Assembly: GCA_045599365.1 (NCBI GenBank)
Contig: JAZRVS010000103.1
Coordinates: 1 to 29,859 of the forward strand
Direction of reading: 5' to 3'
DNA length: 29,859 nucleotides
Source: UBA1715 sp045599365
GTDB taxonomy: Bacteria > Bacteroidota > Bacteroidia > Bacteroidales > UBA1715
Part shown: positions 25,698-29,859 of the stretch, in pieces
How the letters are laid out: every line of letters begins with the position of its first letter
Numbering within the stretch: position 1 is the first letter of the stretch
Translations under genes and position numbers: made by a program
The notes under the pieces: model-generated
What the model was told of the DNA's origin: nothing
What the model saw: only the letters and a program-made list of their open reading frames with translations
Databases searched by the model: none

Positions 25698-26412
25698 TTA
25701 TAACCGACTTCCAGAGCATATAGCCATAACTATGGACGGCAATGGCAGATGGGCAAAACAACGTGGTGGAATCCGACTTTTGGGACATCAAAAGGGCGTT
25801 TCTACTGTGAACGACATTGTAACTGCGGCAGCAGAAATTGGAATAAAATATCTTACCTTATATACTTTTTCTACTGAAAATTGGGATAGACCCAAAGATG
25901 AAGTCAAAGGATTAATGAACCTTTTGATTAATGCTGCTGAAAAAAACTTGGATAAATTGATAAAAAACAATGTCCGCTTACTTACCATTGGAGACTTTTC
26001 AAGTCTTCCTCAACAAGTTCAAAATTCGCTACAAACTGCCATCACAAAAACAGCTAAAAACACAGGATTAACACTCATTTTAGCAATAAGTTACAGCGCT
26101 CGATGGGAAATCAACGAAATGGTAAAATCCATTGCTACACAATGTATTAATGGTGATTTAAAGGTTGATGACATAACAAACGAACTAATTTCCAATAATT
26201 TATCCACTAAAGATATTCCAGATCCAGAACTGCTCATCCGTACGAGCGGAGAACATAGAATCAGTAATTTCTTATTATGGCAAATTGCGTACACAGAACT
26301 CTATTTTACTGACGTTTTGTGGCCTGATTTTACCAAAGAAGAATTTTGCAAGGCCATAATTGATTTTCAAAATAGGAAAAGACGTTTTGGAAAAACCGAT
26401 GACCAAATATAA
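25672..26412 (+). CDS. uppS: Undecaprenyl diphosphate synthase
   Basis: A cis-prenyltransferase of 246 residues. It adds isopentenyl units to farnesyl diphosphate to make the C55 carrier for peptidoglycan and other surface glycans. Conserved blocks are 'ITMDGNGRWAKQRG' with the catalytic Asp22, 'LTLYTFSTENWDRP', 'DPELLIRTSGEHRISNFLLWQ' and 'YTELYFTDVLWPDF'. The ATG at 25672 (MAEIVKDIDYNRLPEH) gives the family's normal N-terminus; the frame is open further upstream but that part overlaps DUF6089 and has no homology I recognise. The overlap with the gene before and the 10-base gap to bamA place it inside one operon. Confidence 0.95.
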   Translation: MAEIVKDIDYNRLPEHIAITMDGNGRWAKQRGGIRLLGHQKGVSTVNDIVTAAAEIGIKYLTLYTFSTENWDRPKDEVKGLMNLLINAAEKNLDKLIKNNVRLLTIGDFSSLPQQVQNSLQTAITKTAKNTGLTLILAISYSARWEINEMVKSIATQCINGDLKVDDITNELISNNLSTKDIPDPELLIRTSGEHRISNFLLWQIAYTELYFTDVLWPDFTKEEFCKAIIDFQNRKRRFGKTDDQI

Positions 26413-26422
26413 AATACACCGA

Positions 26423-28876
26423 ATGAAACAATTACGATTACTCATATTCATTATATTTTCACTCGCAACAGCAATAGAAGCGACTGCTCAAAATGCTATA
26501 AAAAAATACACCATAGCAGGCATCGAAGTTGTTGGCACGAAATATTTGCAACATCCTCCTATCATTAGAACAACTGGCTTATACGTTGGTCAAGAAATTT
26601 CAATTCCTGGACCAGAAATCACCGCCGCAATTGAAAAATTATGGGAGCAAGGTATGTTTGCCGACGCAAAAATTTTAGCATCTAAATACGAAGGCGACAA
26701 AATCTATTTAACGATTTCTATAAAAGAACGAGCTCGACTAAACGCATTTAGCATTACTGGTGTAAAAAAATCAGAACAAAATGACCTAAAAGATTTAATT
26801 GACTTTAAAACGCACATGCAAATCACTGAGAATCAAAAAGACATGGCGGTCAAAAAAATCAAAGAATATTACATTGACAAAGGCTTTCGCAATGTTGACG
26901 TTCAACTTACCGAAATCAATGATAGTTCCCAATTTAATGCTTCCAACATTCACATTAAAGTCAACAAGCACAATCGAGTAAAGATCCAAGACATTGTTTT
27001 TGATGGAAACACGGAATTAAAATCTCGAAAATTACGTCACGCAATGAAGAATACCAAAAAGAAAGCTTGGTATATTCTAAAACGATCCAAATTCGTTGAA
27101 AAAAATTACGAAACCGACAAGAAAAGTATCATTGAAAAATACAAGAAACTTGGTTTCCGCGATGTAATTATCACTTCCGACTCCGTATTCAATGTCGATT
27201 CTACTCTACTTCGCATTGAAATGAAAATTAACGAAGGAAAAAAATATTATTTTGGAGACATTTCTTGGTTAGGAAACTCTGTTTATAGTACCACCGTTTT
27301 GGAAAAAATCCTTTCCATTAACAAAGGTGATGTATATGACGAAAGTTTATTGCAAGAAAAAATTTATGGCTTAGAAGGTATTAGTTCTATTTATCTTGAT
27401 AATGGCTACTTATTTTTCAACGCTGATCCCGTTGAATTAGGGACGAATTCCGATTCTATCAATATTCAAATTCGTATTTACGAAGGTCAACAAGCAATGA
27501 TAAATAATATCAGTGTTCAAGGAAACACAAAAACAAATGACCACGTTATTTATCGAGAATTGAGGACAAAACCTGGCGATTTATTCAGCCGTGCCGACAT
27601 TATTCGTACCCAACGTGAATTAGCAATGCTTGGCTACTTTGATGCAGAAACAATGCAAGTAAATCCTCAACCAAACCCATTAGACGGAACTGTTGATATT
27701 GAATACGTATTAACCGAAAAATCAACAGACCAAATAGAATTATCTTTCGGGTGGAGTGGAAGTTATTTGCTCGGTTCTGTAAGACTCGTACTAAACAACT
27801 TTTCTCTAAAAAATACACTCAAAAGAGAATATTGGAGACCAATCCCTTCTGGCGATGGACAATCTTTGAGTTTAAGTGTTTCTGCAAACACACGGTATTA
27901 CCAATATTACAACTTCTCATTTACAGAACCATGGTTCGGTGGCAAAAAGCCAAACGCATTGACCGTTTCTGCTTACTATTCTATTCGCGCCAATGGATAT
28001 GCTCGTAGTAGCGATTATTATGGTAATTGGAGAACGCTCGGGTTATCGGTTGGTATAGAACGAGATTTAAAAATCCCAGATGACTATTTTTCTCTCTACA
28101 ATGATATCAGTATAAAACGATATAAATTAAATAATTATAATTTATACTTACCAACTTCACTACCAGATAGTTTGTTGTCTCGCTGTTTAACCCTTGGAAC
28201 AACCCTATCTCGTAATTCTATTGACCAACCACTCTATCCACGACGAGGTTCCTCGTTTACACTACGTTTGGAATTAACACCCCCATTCTCATTGTTTAAA
28301 AACAATGCAGATGATTCAAATATGAGTGACGAAGAAAGATACAAATGGATAGAATATCACAAATGGACATTTAAATCAAAAATGTACACACAACTCGTTG
28401 GTGACTTAGTTTTAGAAACTAGAATTGATTTTGGATTTGTTGGTCATTACAACAAAAACTTTAAAACGCCATTTGAACGTTTTGATATCGGAGGTGATGG
28501 GTTAAGTAATGTTTACTATTATGGCACAGATTTTGTTCCTATGCGAGGATATGAAGCATCAGCATTAAATCCTGATGGCGATGGTGGAGCATACTTATAT
28601 AATAAATTTTCTTTAGAACTTCGATATCCGTTGGCATTGAAACAAGAAACAACAATATATGTATTGGCATTTGCCGAAGCAGCAAATGCATGGATGGAAT
28701 TCTCCGACTACAATCCGTTTGATATTAAACGTAGCGCAGGAGCTGGTATTCGACTTTTCATTCCAATGATGGGATTGCTTGGTTTTGATATGGGGTACGG
28801 ATTTGATAGTATAAAAGGAAAATCAGATGAAGTAAGAGGTTGGCAACCATCTTTTGTATTAGGACAACAATTTTAA
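26423..28876 (+). CDS. bamA: Outer-membrane assembly factor BamA
   Basis: The Omp85 core of the beta-barrel assembly machine, 817 residues. A signal peptide (MKQLRLLIFIIFSLATAIEATAQ) is followed by five POTRA-type repeats over about 25-410, for example 'AGIEVVGTKYLQHPPIIRTTG', 'IVFDGNTELKSRKLRHAMKNT' and 'ISVQGNTKTNDHVIYRELRT'. The C-terminal barrel begins at about 435 ('IELSFGWSGSYLLGSVRLVLNNFSL') and ends in Phe ('FVLGQQF'), the usual barrel signal. The ATG at 26399 would add eight residues and overlap uppS by 14 bases; I prefer 26423 because it gives a compact signal peptide. It sits before two Skp-like chaperones, its usual partners in Bacteroidota. Confidence 0.94.
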   Translation: MKQLRLLIFIIFSLATAIEATAQNAIKKYTIAGIEVVGTKYLQHPPIIRTTGLYVGQEISIPGPEITAAIEKLWEQGMFADAKILASKYEGDKIYLTISIKERARLNAFSITGVKKSEQNDLKDLIDFKTHMQITENQKDMAVKKIKEYYIDKGFRNVDVQLTEINDSSQFNASNIHIKVNKHNRVKIQDIVFDGNTELKSRKLRHAMKNTKKKAWYILKRSKFVEKNYETDKKSIIEKYKKLGFRDVIITSDSVFNVDSTLLRIEMKINEGKKYYFGDISWLGNSVYSTTVLEKILSINKGDVYDESLLQEKIYGLEGISSIYLDNGYLFFNADPVELGTNSDSINIQIRIYEGQQAMINNISVQGNTKTNDHVIYRELRTKPGDLFSRADIIRTQRELAMLGYFDAETMQVNPQPNPLDGTVDIEYVLTEKSTDQIELSFGWSGSYLLGSVRLVLNNFSLKNTLKREYWRPIPSGDGQSLSLSVSANTRYYQYYNFSFTEPWFGGKKPNALTVSAYYSIRANGYARSSDYYGNWRTLGLSVGIERDLKIPDDYFSLYNDISIKRYKLNNYNLYLPTSLPDSLLSRCLTLGTTLSRNSIDQPLYPRRGSSFTLRLELTPPFSLFKNNADDSNMSDEERYKWIEYHKWTFKSKMYTQLVGDLVLETRIDFGFVGHYNKNFKTPFERFDIGGDGLSNVYYYGTDFVPMRGYEASALNPDGDGGAYLYNKFSLELRYPLALKQETTIYVLAFAEAANAWMEFSDYNPFDIKRSAGAGIRLFIPMMGLLGFDMGYGFDSIKGKSDEVRGWQPSFVLGQQF

Positions 28877-28888
28877 AAATTACTAACT

Positions 28889-29404
28889 ATGAAAAAAATA
28901 ACATTATTCTTTGCTACTATTTGCATCGCAACATTAGGTTTTGCTCAAAAGACTGTTTTTGTTGATACCGACTATCTATTAAGCAAGATTCCCGCTTACA
29001 AAGAAGCTCAACAACAACTTGATGATTTGACCAAGAATTGGCAATCTGAAATTGAAGAACAACGCACCGCACTTGATGCCTTATACAAACAATACCAAAT
29101 AGACAAAGTTTTGTTATCAAACGATATGAAAGCAAAACGTGAACAAGAAATTCTTGATAAGGAAAAAGAACTGAAAGAATTACAAAAGAAACGTTTTGGC
29201 GCAAATGGTGATAGAATGAAAAAAGAAGAGGAATTGATAAAGCCTATTCAAGATGAAATTTTCAATGCTATTAAAGATTTAGCCGCAAGTCAAGGGTACG
29301 CATTTGTAATAGACGCAGCGTCAAGTTCCTACACATTATTATATAGCGATTCAAAATACGATGTGAGCGACGATGTCTTACGAAAATTAGGATACGTTAA
29401 ATAA
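28889..29404 (+). CDS. OmpH/Skp-family periplasmic chaperone
   Basis: A 171-residue exported protein with a signal peptide (MKKITLFFATICIATLGFAQ). The mature part begins 'KTVFVDTDYLLSKIPAYKEAQ', the typical OmpH/Skp entry strand. A long charged helical hairpin (about 40-135, rich in Lys, Glu and Gln) follows, then a strand 'GYAFVIDAASSSYTLLYSD'. Skp trimers hold unfolded outer-membrane proteins in the periplasm and pass them to BamA. It starts 12 bases after the bamA stop, so it is co-transcribed. It is the first of two tandem family members. Confidence 0.92.
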   Translation: MKKITLFFATICIATLGFAQKTVFVDTDYLLSKIPAYKEAQQQLDDLTKNWQSEIEEQRTALDALYKQYQIDKVLLSNDMKAKREQEILDKEKELKELQKKRFGANGDRMKKEEELIKPIQDEIFNAIKDLAASQGYAFVIDAASSSYTLLYSDSKYDVSDDVLRKLGYVK

Positions 29405-29409
29405 CTCAC

Positions 29410-29440
29410 AAATGGGCAATAGCACCCTTGTATTTATATA
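29410..29440 (+). terminator. Weak hairpin between the two skp-like genes
   Basis: ACAA-GGG pairs with CCC-TTGT across the AATAGCA-type loop with a 2-base bulge, then an AT-rich tail without a real T run. At most an attenuating site. Confidence 0.25.
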
Positions 29441-29478
29441 TCAGTTTCATTTACCAACGAAAAATAATTAGATTTAAT

Positions 29479-29486
29479 TACATTTG
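29479..29486 (+). promoter_or_regulatory. -7 box for the second skp-like gene
   Basis: TACATTTG, a full TAnnTTTG match, 20 bases before the ATG at 29506. It suggests extra, independent expression of the second chaperone. Confidence 0.58.
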
Positions 29487-29505
29487 CATATTAAAATTAT
29501 AAAAG

Positions 29506-29859
29506 ATGAAAAAATTAGTAAAAATCGCATTTATTGCATTATTCGTATGTGGTGTTTCTTTCACTACTCAAGCACAAAAATTTGGACACATTGATTTTGA
29601 AGCATTAGTATCTGCAATGCCTGAAAAAGCTGAAGCTCAAAAAACTTTAGAAAAGGAATATTCCGAAATGAAAGGTATTATTGAAAGTATGTCGGTTGAA
29701 TTCAACAAAAAATATTTAGCCTACGATGGGCAATCTGACACACTAACAAAAGCAAGTAAACAGTTATTAGAACAAGAATTGAACGATATGCAAAATAGAA
29801 TTGTTCAATATCAACAAAATGCTGAAGTTCAATTAAATCAACGTCAACAAGAACTATTA
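29506..29859 (+). CDS. Second OmpH/Skp-family chaperone, cut by window end
   Basis: 118 codons from the ATG at 29506, open to the right edge. A signal peptide (MKKLVKIAFIALFVCGVSFTTQA) is followed by 'QKFGHIDFEALVSAMPEKAEAQ', again the OmpH/Skp entry strand. A long Gln/Glu/Lys-rich helix follows ('LEQELNDMQNRIVQYQQNAE'). It is a diverged tandem paralog of the gene at 28889. Pairs of skp genes after bamA are common in Bacteroidota; one often precedes murI, which would lie outside the window. The C-terminus is not seen. Confidence 0.9.
   Translation, partial: MKKLVKIAFIALFVCGVSFTTQAQKFGHIDFEALVSAMPEKAEAQKTLEKEYSEMKGIIESMSVEFNKKYLAYDGQSDTLTKASKQLLEQELNDMQNRIVQYQQNAEVQLNQRQQELL

Overview
The window looks like a chromosomal segment of an AT-rich Bacteroidota, most likely an uncultured Bacteroidales. 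Three things point there. Gene content and order are typical: a DUF6089-uppS-bamA-skp-skp run, an SPOR-purD-DUF6427 run, a PorE-like OmpA protein and an HMA-tailed SO_0444-type permease. Many genes carry a Bacteroidota -7 promoter box (TAnnTTTG) just upstream. There are few Shine-Dalgarno-like sites.

Layout. 1-6225 (minus): a WG-repeat lipoprotein cut by the left edge; a tight operon of SPOR-domain membrane protein, purD and a DUF6427-like membrane protein; then serS. 6360-7895 (plus): glyS, divergent from serS and closed by a strong terminator. About 7960-12110: an accessory island with an ORF6N-domain gene, a 34-codon stub of an AAA ATPase, a RhuM-family gene, a nested palindromic element and two FISUMP-type secreted paralogs. 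12112-13716 (minus): guaA, divergent from a bifunctional penicillin-binding protein (13835-16201), which is followed by a large PorE-like OmpA protein (16233-18953). 18948-23406 (minus): clpB, a TlpA-like thioredoxin lipid-free secreted protein and a translationally coupled VanZ-like gene. 23628-29859 (plus): a metal permease, then the envelope-biogenesis run DUF6089, uppS, bamA and two OmpH/Skp chaperones, the last cut by the right edge.

Most of the window is housekeeping: aminoacyl-tRNA synthetases, purine synthesis (purD, guaA), peptidoglycan and outer-membrane assembly (PBP1A, UppS, BamA, Skp, OmpA, SPOR) and protein quality control (ClpB).

The most interesting signal is in the island. 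The C-terminal ends of the two FISUMP paralogs (about 10297-10428 and 11055-11189) differ by 23 codon replacements, of which 21 keep the third base. Most of these replacements are between NNC codons. The flanking parts of the same genes differ mainly by silent third-base changes. This is the pattern expected from adenine-directed mutagenesis of AAC codons by a diversity-generating retroelement (DGR). The pair therefore look like target genes of a DGR whose reverse transcriptase and template repeat lie outside the window.
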